Source: Ooceraea biroi
Lineage: Eukaryota > Arthropoda > Insecta > Hymenoptera > Formicidae
DNA length: 64,000 nucleotides
Direction of reading: 5' to 3'
NCBI RefSeq assembly: GCF_003672135.1
Contig: NC_039512.1
Location: 4,310,874-4,374,873 of the forward strand
Program-made: the position numbers and the translations under genes
The notes under the pieces: model-generated
Databases searched by the model: none
Seen by the model: the letters and a program-made list of their open reading frames with translations, nothing else
What the model was told of the DNA's origin: nothing
Shown: piece by piece, positions 61,301-64,000 of the stretch
Layout: each line of letters opens with the position of its first letter
How positions within the stretch are numbered: the first letter of the stretch is position 1

Positions 61301-63899
61301 ACGCTGACCGATGGCTGCGCGATACCGTTTTGAAGAGTGAGTGATTGAAAACGTTGCGTTATATATTACAATTTACGGTGAAAAGCACTCGCGAATCGTT
61401 TACTTCCTTTTCAATTTGTATCTTGTTCGTCAACAATCTCATCTTGTTGCTCATTCTGTGAGATGTTGAATCTGACAGAAAAGTCGAACATCATGACGCT
61501 CGCTATTAATATGGAGTAACAATACGGGAACTCGTGAAGAGAGCGTAAAATCTTCAAGTACAAAATCCTTCTTAAGATCGTATTAAATGTCGTATTCCTT
61601 CTGCGACTCGAACCGTATTAAAAGTTCTAGTGCGTGAGGAGCTTGCATAAGTATAGTGCAAGTCGTCTAACAGAAGCTTTGATGATTTAAACATTATGGT
61701 ACCACATGAACGTGCTCAGATTCTAAGATTCCTTGATTATTATTGAGTGTAGTTAATTTTCAAATAAATTACTATTCCATAATATTCTTTCTGAAAAACA
61801 AAAATTATTGTTACTTATGAAATAATATAGAACATACAGTAAATAATTAAAAAAATAAAATATATTGTAAAACAGGCTTGCTACTTTTCTAAAAAAAAGC
61901 ATACCGCTACTTAACTATTTCTGATTAGCAAACTTCTTGTCAAGAAAATGTTGTTACAGTAAATTGACCGATGTTCACCAATGGCGTGTACCAACGTTCT
62001 CCGTTCTCTTACTGTCATGTTTTGCTAACGTCGTCTACCGTGGATCCTGTAGGCACATCGCATGTAGGTTGCTCGAGAAACCATCAACCAACTGGAGCCA
62101 CCTCCCTTTTCTCTAGCCCTTGATAACAGACGGCATTCTACGCTACGACGCTATCGTAATCCGATTAGCTTAAATCCTGAACTAATTTGGAGGTGCATCA
62201 CGCGTGGATTTAATCGAACCGGAGGGAGGAACGAAACGTGGCGAATTAATAGAAAGAAAACAGGCAATCAGATTTTTCACGTGAGAATGGTCTTTTGTCT
62301 AGCACCCCTTCACTACACTCTCGCCCCTCTATATGCATTTGTACTTTTGCTGCCCTGGTCCAAATGTCTAGGGAATAATCAGCCTTTATCGTATCTTTTC
62401 CTTCGTATGTAAATATGTATATTGCAAATATATATTGTTACTGCAAAATAAAGATGGATCTTTTTTTGTTTTTTTGTATTATTCCGTGTAGATTTCGCCG
62501 AGAGAAACAACACACTGCCGATGTGGAGAAAGGTGAGAGTAAGGACACCAAGGACAGCGAGACGTCGCACTTGAAGAAGCTGTCCACTGCCGAGGAAGCT
62601 GGAACAGCCATCGCCAAAGCGCGACCAGGCAAATGGGGCCGTTTATTAGGTAAGGCAGAAAGTAAATTTTTATATTACTTTTAATCACAGTTAAATATTT
62701 AGTTATCGATTAAATAATTTATGTATCTCGATGTTGGTCTTAGTGTTAGCCAGAGAACAGTTAAAATTCCAGTAATAATTATTTATCAAGAGATTGCTAT
62801 TTAAAGCAAATTAACCGCAAGTAAACTGGATTCCTAAACTTATGAGAAATTTTATAAAATTGCAGGTAGCTCGAGTTTGGACTCTGGCAGCGAATCGGGC
62901 ACAGTCAGCGATACGTTTAAAAGATCTCTCAGCGCGAGAGACCCGCGTCCGAGTTCGAGTGCTGGCACTAACAAAGTCTTCCCGAAGATCGGCAAGTTAG
63001 GAGGAACGATCGAAGAAACAGCCGACAATGCCGACAATACGAAGGACACTCAGCAACAACAGACACAGCAGGCACAGCAACAACAGACCCTCAGTGTGGA
63101 CTCGAAGCAGCTGCAACTGCGACGTCTGGAAAGCTATGACAGTGGCCTGATCACGCAACAACCGAGCCACGAGCGGGAGATCCTCGCGGCGGTGCTGGAA
63201 GTCAAGGTGGACCTGAAACTCGAGGTGCAGAGGGTAAATCAGCGGCTGGCCAAGATCGAAGACATGTTGCAGGCGCTAGTGAATAGGCTACCAGCCACTG
63301 CAACACCGCCGTCCGTCGGTGGCGGCGGTGTTCAACAACCGAAGGTTCCAAACTTCGTTACGAACCAGTCGCCTACGACCACGAGCGTAACGCTGGTCCA
63401 GTGCGCGACTCAGACCACGCCATCAATCGCGACCACTTCGACATCCACGACACCGAGCGAGGGTTACCGGGAGCAATCGACGGCGACGGAGCGCATGCCG
63501 AAGAGCCAGGAGCATCATCATCATCATCACCATCACCATCAGTCGTCGTCGGAACGGCACAAGGACACTGATAGACTGGCTGCGTCACGGGACGTCAACA
63601 AGGAGCTGCTCGAACGGCTGGCACAGGCCTCCACATCGCGCGGGGACGACTCGAACGCCCTGGGCCCGCTGATCCTGCGCAAGCGACGCAGCAAGTCACG
63701 CAACAAGGGTGCGGCGCCGCTCGCCCCGCTCGCCACGCAACCGGTGAGCCCGTCGGAGCCCACGGAGACCACGCAAATGCTCGAGAGCACCGACGATCGG
63801 GATTCAACTGGTGGATCAGCCGAGAGAACCGCCACTGAGAGGGCCACTGAGAGGTCCGAACGTAAGAGACCACCGCCCAGACCGAGGGAGTATTTGTGA
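3976..63899 (+). CDS. eag: ether-a-go-go voltage-gated potassium channel (KCNH family), spliced gene
   Basis: This is the pore-forming alpha subunit of a tetrameric voltage-gated K+ channel of the plasma membrane. It repolarises neurons and muscle; fly mutants are hyperexcitable. Joined exons are 3976-4054, 41328-41428, 45295-45427, 48250-48518, 49172-49471, 49727-49980, 50735-51000, 51208-51493, 51818-52181, 55937-56052, optional 57230-57346, 62492-62649 and 62866-63899. All junctions keep phase, giving 1,119 residues (1,158 with the optional exon), close to the roughly 1,174 of the fly protein. Domain order is PAS-cap (1-26), PAS (about 27-140), S1-S6 (about 215-475) with S4 at about 333-352 and the SVGFGN filter at 443-448, C-linker, cyclic-nucleotide-binding homology domain (about 563-680), polar tail, coiled coil and a basic KRRSKSR motif. 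Homology comes from recognised sequence; splice sites come from GT/AG and phase. Expression and isoforms are unknown. Confidence 0.97.
4055..6560 (+). other. Start of eag intron 1; no gene seen
   Basis: AT-rich intronic DNA without an ORF of interest. It contains a perfect 18-base palindrome, TGACAAATTAATTTGTCA, at 4788-4805. Intron 1 as a whole runs 4055-41327 (37,273 bases). Confidence 0.7.
6748..7161 (+). pseudogene. mariner transposase, N-terminal half
   Basis: This frame begins MENQKEHFRHILFYYFRKGK and covers the paired helix-turn-helix DNA-binding region of a mariner transposase, including the GRP-type linker (SGRPIE) and the WVPHEL motif typical of the family. The frame is intact up to the LTR-like insertion at 7162, where reading enters foreign sequence and soon stops. 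The start follows family length, although the frame is open further upstream. Confidence 0.93.
8132..8194 (+). repeat. 37-base tandem duplication, primer-binding-site-like
   Basis: The motif TGGCGCTGCCGAAGAGTGTG with the following gccct occurs at 8132 and again at 8169, separated by ttgttcaagt. In LTR elements a TGG-starting sequence just inside the 5' LTR primes minus-strand synthesis. I infer that role from the first bases only and did not match a tRNA. Confidence 0.55.
8251..8607 (+). CDS. Small ORF A in the LTR-like insertion, unknown protein
   Basis: This is a 118-codon frame starting MPTKKGRRFQEKKLRYHLRL. It is strongly basic at the N-terminus and Pro-rich near the C-terminus. I recognise no family. 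It lies downstream of the primer-site-like repeat, where the first ORF of an LTR element would sit. It ends with TAA at 8605-8607. The next ORF continues in the same frame 12 bases later, so A and B may once have been one coding sequence of about 260 codons broken by a single stop. Confidence 0.45.
   Translation: MPTKKGRRFQEKKLRYHLRLAYLNNQDPFPLIQKLTNLEADRALSKQIPYVTRELTLDHNYPDYRNIRKGDPRRVVYKLRELFGLNRKEIEIPSSYPVLPPIQEFNVQTSSNHNGIKP
8620..9045 (+). CDS. Small ORF B in the LTR-like insertion, CxxC-rich unknown protein
   Basis: This is a 141-codon frame starting MCRGISNPSRRTDLV. It contains three CxxC pairs (CTIC, CVIC and CEIC). The first two are about 35 residues apart and the last two about 11, a spacing that could bind one or two zinc ions. 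The C-terminus is acidic. No family is recognised. It shares its frame with ORF A upstream. The frame is intact although the host mariner is inactive, which fits a later insertion. Confidence 0.45.
   Translation: MCRGISNPSRRTDLVLEYQRRSGVVACMRYTAYLRPIDSSLFCTICFVNRIFPSQKQNYTLLSKHDLIVGLRRHVPTCVICDRDLAGYAPFYNCEICSDEYLELLDQLNSTGEDIFELSDPTVIPSREESTGFLSLASENN
9125..9725 (+). pseudogene. mariner transposase, catalytic half with stop and frameshift
   Basis: This part carries the DDE-type catalytic region: GDEK (first Asp), HDNARPR (second Asp) and YSPDLAPSDYH (third Asp), with 34 residues between the second and third, the DD34D spacing of mariner. TGA at 9176-9178 replaces the family's conserved Trp after GDEK. 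A frameshift near 9298-9302 separates the VWWDC frame from the VYFELL frame. The protein ends GQYIV with TAA at 9723-9725. It cannot make a functional transposase. Confidence 0.93.
9805..11350 (+). other. eag intron 1 segment; no gene seen
   Basis: This segment is moderately GC-rich and contains a (GT)n tract at about 10561-10586. Open frames at 10285-10735 and on the minus strand around 9847-10411 are short, without domains, and partly made of the GT tract. I see no gene. Confidence 0.65.
11351..12214. mobile_element. Fold-back element with long complex inverted repeats
   Basis: The left end, GGTAATTATGTACTTTAACG from 11351, is matched by its exact complement ending at 12214, and similarity continues for about 300 bases inward on each side. 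Each arm contains two diverged copies of a block built around CGCTCGTTGTTTRTTAAAAAG and GACCTTGA words, so the element is a palindrome of short tandem repeats. The loop is AT-rich (about 11650-11930), includes three TTAGG units at 11704-11718, and has no ORF. No transposase is present, so it is non-autonomous. Confidence 0.88.
12215..18418 (+). other. eag intron 1 segment; no gene seen
   Basis: AT-rich intron with scattered GC-richer patches (about 13700-14200 and 14900-15250). It contains a small perfect hairpin, GTTGAGCTT/AAGCTCAAC with a 3-base loop, at 13275-13295. Open frames are short and carry no recognisable protein. Confidence 0.65.
18419..18660. mobile_element. 242-base palindromic MITE with CACTGAGAAAAA ends
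   Basis: The left arm starts CACTGAGAAAAA and the right arm ends with its complement. About 113 bases on each side pair with only a few mismatches around a small AT-rich centre. It includes the block GTCACGGGGTGCCAACAAAA in both arms. No coding capacity. The superfamily is not assigned and the target duplication is unclear. Confidence 0.9.
18661..25475 (+). other. eag intron 1 segment; simple repeats, no gene seen
   Basis: It contains a GC-rich patch (about 19100-19760), a nearly pure purine tract of GA/GGA/AAG words (about 19960-20042), and (GT)n tracts at 20979-20997 and 22741-22758. Open frames over the purine tract are low-complexity artefacts. I see no gene or RNA. Confidence 0.65.
25747..26511 (-). 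mobile_element. Internally deleted DNA transposon with TACAGGGTGTCCCGGG ends
   Basis: Inverted repeats of about 150-170 bases start TACAGGGTGTCCCGGGTTTT at 25747 and end with the complement at 26511. The interior carries minus-strand fragments of a transposase: an N-terminal helix-turn-helix piece and a C-terminal tail, with the catalytic core missing. At 765 bases it is an internally deleted, non-autonomous copy. The same terminal nonamer is used by the two elements at 27548 and 28668. Confidence 0.87.
25936..26203 (-). pseudogene. Transposase remnant with DUF4817-like helix-turn-helix
   Basis: Reading leftward, the start MPKVFSNEEYTDIHFVYGFC at 26203 is followed by NARAAVREYQRRFPNRR. This matches the DUF4817-type DNA-binding N-terminus common in insect DDE transposases. 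After a deletion the second frame gives a C-terminal piece with LRRCLACIDVQGQHFEMRH, resembling the family's end, and stops at 25936-25938. The catalytic Asp residues are absent, so no transposase activity is possible. Confidence 0.8.
26701..27547 (+). other. eag intron 1 segment with a GC-rich patch; no gene seen
   Basis: A CpG-rich patch lies at about 26820-27200. Overlapping frames are open on both strands there, none with a recognisable domain. The rest is AT-rich. Confidence 0.6.
27548..28667. mobile_element. Fold-back element with TACAGGGTGAGGC ends and a tandem-repeat loop
   Basis: Inverted arms of about 265-290 bases start TACAGGGTGAGGCACCTAAA at 27548 and end with the complement at 28667. 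The loop between the arms is a tandem array of a 117-base unit (27806-28360). No transposase is present. The right end abuts the next element directly, forming the palindrome CCCTGTATACAGGG at the junction. Confidence 0.9.
27806..28360 (+). repeat. 117-base tandem array, about five units
   Basis: Units carry the core CTAGAACTTTTTCATTTCTG, then ATTTACGGTATTTTCAATAGCA, then GAACTCTAGGCAATATAA. The landmark CAGAACTT recurs at 27914, 28031, 28148 and 28262, giving periods of 117, 117 and 114. Units differ by scattered substitutions and small indels. A related array of the same period lies at 44391-44767. Confidence 0.92.
28668..29250. mobile_element. 583-base near-perfect hairpin element with TACAGGGTGG ends
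   Basis: The left end TACAGGGTGGCCCATTTTAA at 28668 is complemented at 29250. The two arms, roughly 275 bases each, are almost identical to the centre (about 28955-28975), leaving a loop of only about 20-25 bases. It has no coding capacity. Lying in the sense of eag intron 1, it would give a long double-stranded stem in the pre-mRNA. Confidence 0.92.
29251..39999 (+). other. eag intron 1 segment; no gene seen
   Basis: Mostly AT-rich intron with moderately GC-rich stretches (about 30850-31150 and 36240-36660). Small features are a perfect 10-base-stem hairpin AAGTAAGGTC/GACCTTACTT at 33168-33192 and a CT tract at about 37272-37290. Open frames are short and without domains. Confidence 0.65.
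40000..41000 (+). promoter_or_regulatory. CpG-rich patch before exon 2, possible regulatory region
   Basis: This kilobase is richer in CpG than the flanking intron and holds CGTCGTC runs and a tight hairpin, GTCGTCGC (40125-40132) and GCGACGAC (40136-40143) with a 3-base loop. It ends about 330 bases before exon 2. An internal promoter or enhancer is conceivable, but nothing beyond composition supports it. Confidence 0.2.
41328..41428 (+). CDS. eag: eag exon 2: PAS domain, first part
   Basis: The acceptor ctgttcacag precedes 41328. The exon encodes DSSFLLANAQIVDFPIVYCN and continues to GYNRAE, the start of the PAS fold. It ends in phase 0 before GTACGAG. The residues are nearly identical to fly Eag, with Val (FVKISGY) where fly has Cys (FCKISGY). 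Confidence 0.97.
41429..44390 (+). other. eag intron 2; no gene seen
   Basis: AT-rich intron with a five-copy TCAGAA hexamer repeat at 42477-42506. Open frames at 42789-43036 on both strands have no recognisable domain. Confidence 0.65.
44391..44767 (+). repeat. 117-base tandem array, second locus
   Basis: CACAGAACTCCTCGGAAAAG recurs at 44424, 44541 and 44658, exactly 117 bases apart. Units share the CTAGAACTTYTTCATTT and GAACTCTAGGCAATAT cores of the array at 27806-28360. Partial flanking units (gcctgtgttRtactRgt at 44391 and about 44748) extend it. No inverted-repeat arms are seen around this array. Confidence 0.9.
44768..45294 (+). other. End of eag intron 2; no gene seen
   Basis: Intron sequence leading to the exon 3 acceptor. 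Overlapping frames on both strands (about 44789-45260) show no domain. Confidence 0.6.
45295..45427 (+). CDS. eag: eag exon 3: PAS domain, second part
   Basis: The acceptor ttccccag precedes 45295. The exon encodes VMQKSCRCGFMYGELTDKET and runs to QFEILLYKKT, the helical core and strand of the PAS domain. It ends in phase 1 at GTAAGT (45428-45433). The fly SCRYVCGF appears here as SCRCGF, two residues shorter. Confidence 0.96.
45428..48249 (+). other. eag intron 3; no gene seen
   Basis: 2,822 bases, partly CpG-rich (about 45750-46150). A (TA)n tract lies at 47931-47951. No alternative PAS-loop exon was recognised. Confidence 0.65.
48250..48518 (+). CDS. eag: eag exon 4: end of PAS and linker to S1
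   Basis: The acceptor gatgtatag precedes 48250. The joined frame reads YKKTKTPLWLLLQIAPIKN, continuing to FRDITALKQPIE, the last PAS strands. The linker LSKFAKLARSVTRSR is conserved, but SVLVSQ and AVPTT stretches are longer than in fly. It ends in phase 0 before GTAAGTC. The direct K-T-K-T-P join resembles vertebrate KCNH1 (KKNRTP) and lacks the extra PAS-loop segment of the fly protein. Confidence 0.95.
48519..49171 (+). other. eag intron 4; no gene seen
   Basis: 653 bases, AT-rich, with a good polypyrimidine acceptor (cattttcctttcag) at its end. Confidence 0.7.
49172..49471 (+). CDS. eag: eag exon 5: S1 and S2 segments
   Basis: One hundred codons starting MMSLSGDVMPQYRQEAPKTP. S1 is WDWIILCLTFYTAIMVPYNV and S2 follows from SLLVVDSIVDVIFFIDIVLN. 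The acidic residues of S2 that coordinate Mg2+ and S4 charges in Eag channels are present. It ends in phase 0 before GTATCT. Confidence 0.98.
49727..49980 (+). CDS. eag: eag exon 6: S3, S4 voltage sensor and S5
   Basis: S3 is WFIIDLLSCLPYDVF. The S4 sensor, ALKVVRLLRLGRVVRKLDRY, carries regularly spaced arginines and a lysine. S5 is AAMLILLLCFYMLVAHWLAC. The S3-S4 loop has FDHDEDG where fly has FDRDEDG. The exon ends in phase 2 before GTACGT, with the Trp codon split between exons. Confidence 0.98.
49981..50734 (+). other. eag intron 6; no gene seen
   Basis: 754 bases of AT-rich intron with no feature beyond its splice sites. Confidence 0.7.
50735..51000 (+). CDS. eag: eag exon 7: turret, pore helix, filter and start of S6
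   Basis: It begins by completing Trp379, then YSIGRSDADNG. The turret has two N-glycosylation sequons, NVT (401-403) and NAS (413-415). The pore helix and filter read TMTCMTSVGFGN, the KCNH signature with GFG in place of GYG. S6 starts IFTICMMIIA. It ends in phase 1 before GTATGG. The Lys457 codon AAG at 50967-50969 corresponds to the fly K467 editing site. Confidence 0.98.
51208..51493 (+). CDS. eag: eag exon 8: end of S6 and C-linker
   Basis: It encodes LLYATIFGHVTTIIQQM (S6 end and gate) and the helical C-linker down to VFNEHPAF. It is nearly identical to fly. It ends in phase 2 before GTAAAC. Codons Tyr538 (51417-51419) and Asn557 (51474-51476) correspond to fly editing sites Y548 and N567. 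Confidence 0.98.
51494..51817 (+). other. eag intron 8; no gene seen
   Basis: 324 bases. It has a degenerate run of TTCAA/TTTCAAGTT words (about 51534-51665), consistent with simple-sequence drift. Confidence 0.7.
51818..52181 (+). CDS. eag: eag exon 9: cyclic-nucleotide-binding homology domain
   Basis: It starts by completing Arg563, then LASDGCLRALAMHF. The beta-roll includes GDLLYHTGESIDSLCFIVTG and ILGKGDVFGDSFW. In KCNH channels this domain does not bind cyclic nucleotides; it interacts with the PAS domain and calmodulin. DSFWTNSLIGQS is where fly has DQFWKDSAVGQS. It ends in phase 0 after CGG and before GTAAGT. Confidence 0.98.
52182..53133. other. eag intron 9, part downstream of the nested gene
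   Basis: AT-rich DNA between eag exon 9 and the stop of the nested minus-strand gene. It likely holds that gene's 3' UTR. A minus-strand ATTAAA (53024-53029 on the + strand as TTTAAT) lies about 105 bases past the stop and could serve polyadenylation. Confidence 0.5.
53134..54468 (-). CDS. TLDc-domain protein, MEAK7/TLDC1 (EAK-7) family, nested in an eag intron
   Basis: A 444-residue protein, close to the 456 of human MEAK7. Family members are lysosome-associated regulators of TOR signalling in mammals and of DAF-16-linked lifespan in C. elegans. The N-terminus MGHGSS fits the N-myristoylation pattern MGxxxS, as in the family. An alpha-helical region (about 15-230) precedes the TLDc domain (about 235-399), with EWRFLFSSQVHGESFSTML, FGGFASDSW, SFLFKLEP, GLWLD and EVWGVG. 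The ATG at 54468 is chosen because it is the first Met after an in-frame TGA and follows an acceptor-like ttgtttcag. The coding frame has no intron. It lies antisense within eag intron 9, so the two genes could affect each other's transcription. Domain identity is clear; function in insects is inferred. Confidence 0.93.
   Translation of the reverse strand: MGHGSSRSASSANILSSKEIMLVENLFKSMSRSSGSIKREDIFKHWSMHLDDMLLQFVLRFLCHEPGKKVSAINGENFGRLYVFAVRGSAEERTSLVFDGFCEEEQKYEIPTVTFLQYIQATINSYLRLQKNSGNAHYLTWSNIGCTVNTSRIGMRSRSLCEDLVKYGDVLTVDQVENWFTSAATFKSIQSHVFQYLYLVSQKKGSDKNTSARINELNLLPLCMGLENIPHFPSILGLGDVLFLNLSLPHELRNEWRFLFSSQVHGESFSTMLGRIAMQGATIIILQDMDDHVFGGFASDSWKLGPNFIGNQASFLFKLEPDILTFPSTNYNNHYQYLNLHQQTMPNGLLMGGQLNYPGLWLDCEYGTGKSSMSCTTFQNYVQLSGKEDFKIKHCEVWGVGPVPDTEENVREMKSVLDQDPTSKVMLELAGRKLHSEGLREEQE
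54469..54523 (-). other. Possible 55-base 5' UTR intron of the nested TLDc gene
   Basis: On the minus strand a perfect donor GTAAGT begins at 54523, and a pyrimidine-rich acceptor ttgtttcag ends at 54469, directly before the ATG. Fifty-five bases is near the lower limit for insect introns, so this is plausible but unproven. Confidence 0.45.
54524..55936. other. eag intron 9, upstream side of the nested gene
   Basis: A CpG-rich stretch (about 54640-55500) lies upstream of the nested TLDc gene and is probably its promoter region. Long frames open here on both strands are explained by composition (GTCAC and CGAGA repeats) and contain no domain. Beyond 55540 the sequence is AT-rich intron. Confidence 0.5.
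54859..54883 (-). promoter_or_regulatory. (GTCAC)5 array, CRE-half-site-like, upstream of the TLDc gene
   Basis: Five tandem GTCAC units give repeated ACGTCA on the + strand and TGACGT on the minus strand, the half-site bound by CREB/ATF bZIP factors. It lies about 390 bases upstream of the nested gene's ATG. A promoter role is inference from motif and position. Confidence 0.35.
55937..56052 (+). CDS. eag: eag exon 10: post-CNBHD helix
   Basis: It encodes LIFRKVADVRREKELAERRK and ends HLVRKIFS, the conserved segment after the cyclic-nucleotide-binding homology domain. Phase 2 end before GTAGGA. The Lys689 codon AAG at 55949-55951 corresponds to the fly K699 editing site. Confidence 0.96.
56053..57229 (+). 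other. eag intron 10; no gene seen
   Basis: AT-rich intron with a (GA)n purine tract at about 57032-57110. It ends in the acceptor of the candidate cassette exon, or continues to 62491 if that exon is skipped. Confidence 0.65.
57230..57346 (+). CDS. eag: Candidate eag cassette exon, 39 codons
   Basis: After acceptor tttccgcaaag the sequence reads in the phase required by exon 10: it completes Arg, then FKTDGEGQIGVTRTVSGRSH and on to LPPWPSF. It is a GC-rich island of about 117 bases in AT-rich intron. Ending at 57346 (ttttAG|GCAATT) makes it phase 2 at both ends and divisible by three, so it can be included or skipped, but this requires a GC-AG intron. Canonical GT sites inside it (GTGAGT at 57273, GTGAAC at 57314) give the wrong phase for exon 12. 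I do not recall this peptide from fly Eag. Confidence 0.5.
57347..59051 (+). other. eag intron 11, first part; no gene seen
   Basis: Strongly AT-rich with TTATTA/ATATTA-type sequence. Open frames at 58134-58600 on both strands show no domain. Confidence 0.65.
59052..59688 (-). mobile_element. Decayed, internally deleted mariner
   Basis: The ends TTAGGTGTACAAA (59052) and its complement (59688) are flanked by TA duplications (59050-59051 and 59689-59690). On the minus strand, fragments of the catalytic region can be read, such as TSMQKRNIHS, then DWRTVLLYELFLPSK, then a stretch resembling the HDNAPS motif, with several frameshifts and stops between them. At 637 bases it is half the usual length. 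This is a different mariner lineage from the one at 6563-9802, older and on the opposite strand. Confidence 0.82.
59691..62491 (+). other. eag intron 11, last part; no gene seen
   Basis: AT-rich intron. Open frames near 60013-60422 and 61063-61251 carry no recognisable domain. It ends at a T-rich tract and the exon 12 acceptor. Confidence 0.65.
62492..62649 (+). CDS. eag: eag exon 12: acidic/basic tail segment
   Basis: It joins in phase with exon 10 (or the cassette) as R-FRREKQHTADVEKGES, matching the FRR...DVEKG pattern of the fly protein. The later basic segment AKARPGKWGRLLG may correspond to the vertebrate KSWARFK region. It ends in phase 1 before GTAAGG. Confidence 0.92.
62866..63899 (+). 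CDS. eag: eag exon 13: C-terminal tail with coiled coil
   Basis: The acceptor ttgcag precedes 62866 and the frame is open for 343 codons to TGA at 63897-63899. It contains Ser-rich (SSSLDSGSESG) and Gln-rich stretches. The tetramerising coiled coil follows, EREILAAVLEVKVDLKLEVQ continuing to LAKIEDMLQALVNRL. Then come a Thr/Ser-rich linker, nine histidines in a row, and the conserved GPLILRKRRSKSR motif. The C-terminus is PRPREYL. Low-complexity parts are expected to vary between species. Confidence 0.94.
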
Positions 63900-64000
63900 A
63901 AGTTCTTTTCACGCCAATTTCGTTTCTGTTTGCTCTCGGACCAATCTGTCGCGACAACGGGATTGTTCCGTCACGTTTGATAGTTTCGCATCCACGCGAG
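63900..64000 (+). other. eag: Start of the eag 3' UTR
   Basis: Sequence after the stop codon. No AATAAA or ATTAAA is seen before the window ends, so the 3' UTR continues beyond it. Confidence 0.6.

Overview
The window is nuclear DNA from an insect, most likely a hymenopteran and probably an ant. The sequence is AT-rich with GC-rich, CpG-undepleted islands, spliceosomal introns from about 0.2 to 37 kb, mariner-type transposons and many fold-back elements. The ant assignment is inferred from overall character. The insect assignment rests on close protein similarity to Drosophila Eag.

Almost the whole window is one gene, ether-a-go-go (eag, KCNH family voltage-gated K+ channel), on the + strand. 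The start codon is at 3976 and the stop ends at 63899. I can place twelve constitutive coding exons plus one candidate cassette exon (57230-57346), all with compatible splice phases. Together they encode about 1,119 residues, or about 1,158 with the cassette. Domains in order are PAS-cap, PAS, S1-S6 with an SVGFGN filter, C-linker, cyclic-nucleotide-binding homology domain, a long polar tail, a coiled coil, and a conserved basic motif near the C-terminus.

Layout: 1-3975 is upstream DNA with a GC-rich island (about 1850-3650) and the leader. Intron 1 (4055-41327) has no recognised host gene. It carries a mariner split by an LTR-like insertion (6563-9802), a fold-back element (11351-12214), a small MITE (18419-18660), a nested inverted-repeat pair (25476-26700) and two abutting palindromic elements (27548-29250). 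Exons 2-9 (41328-52181) encode the channel core. Intron 9 (52182-55936) contains a complete gene on the opposite strand, a MEAK7/TLDC1-type TLDc-domain protein with an uninterrupted 444-residue reading frame. From 55937 to 63899 lie the exons for the cytoplasmic tail, with a decayed mariner at 59052-59688.

The most interesting features are: (i) a 117-bp tandem repeat inside one fold-back element and again 16 kb away without it; (ii) three elements within 3.5 kb sharing TACAGGGTG termini, one a near-perfect 583-bp hairpin that would be transcribed in the eag pre-mRNA; (iii) two small same-frame ORFs with paired cysteines inside the LTR-like insertion; (iv) a phase-neutral eag cassette exon that needs a GC-AG intron; (v) the nested MEAK7 gene with a myristoylation start; (vi) retention of all four codons equivalent to the RNA-editing sites known in fly eag.
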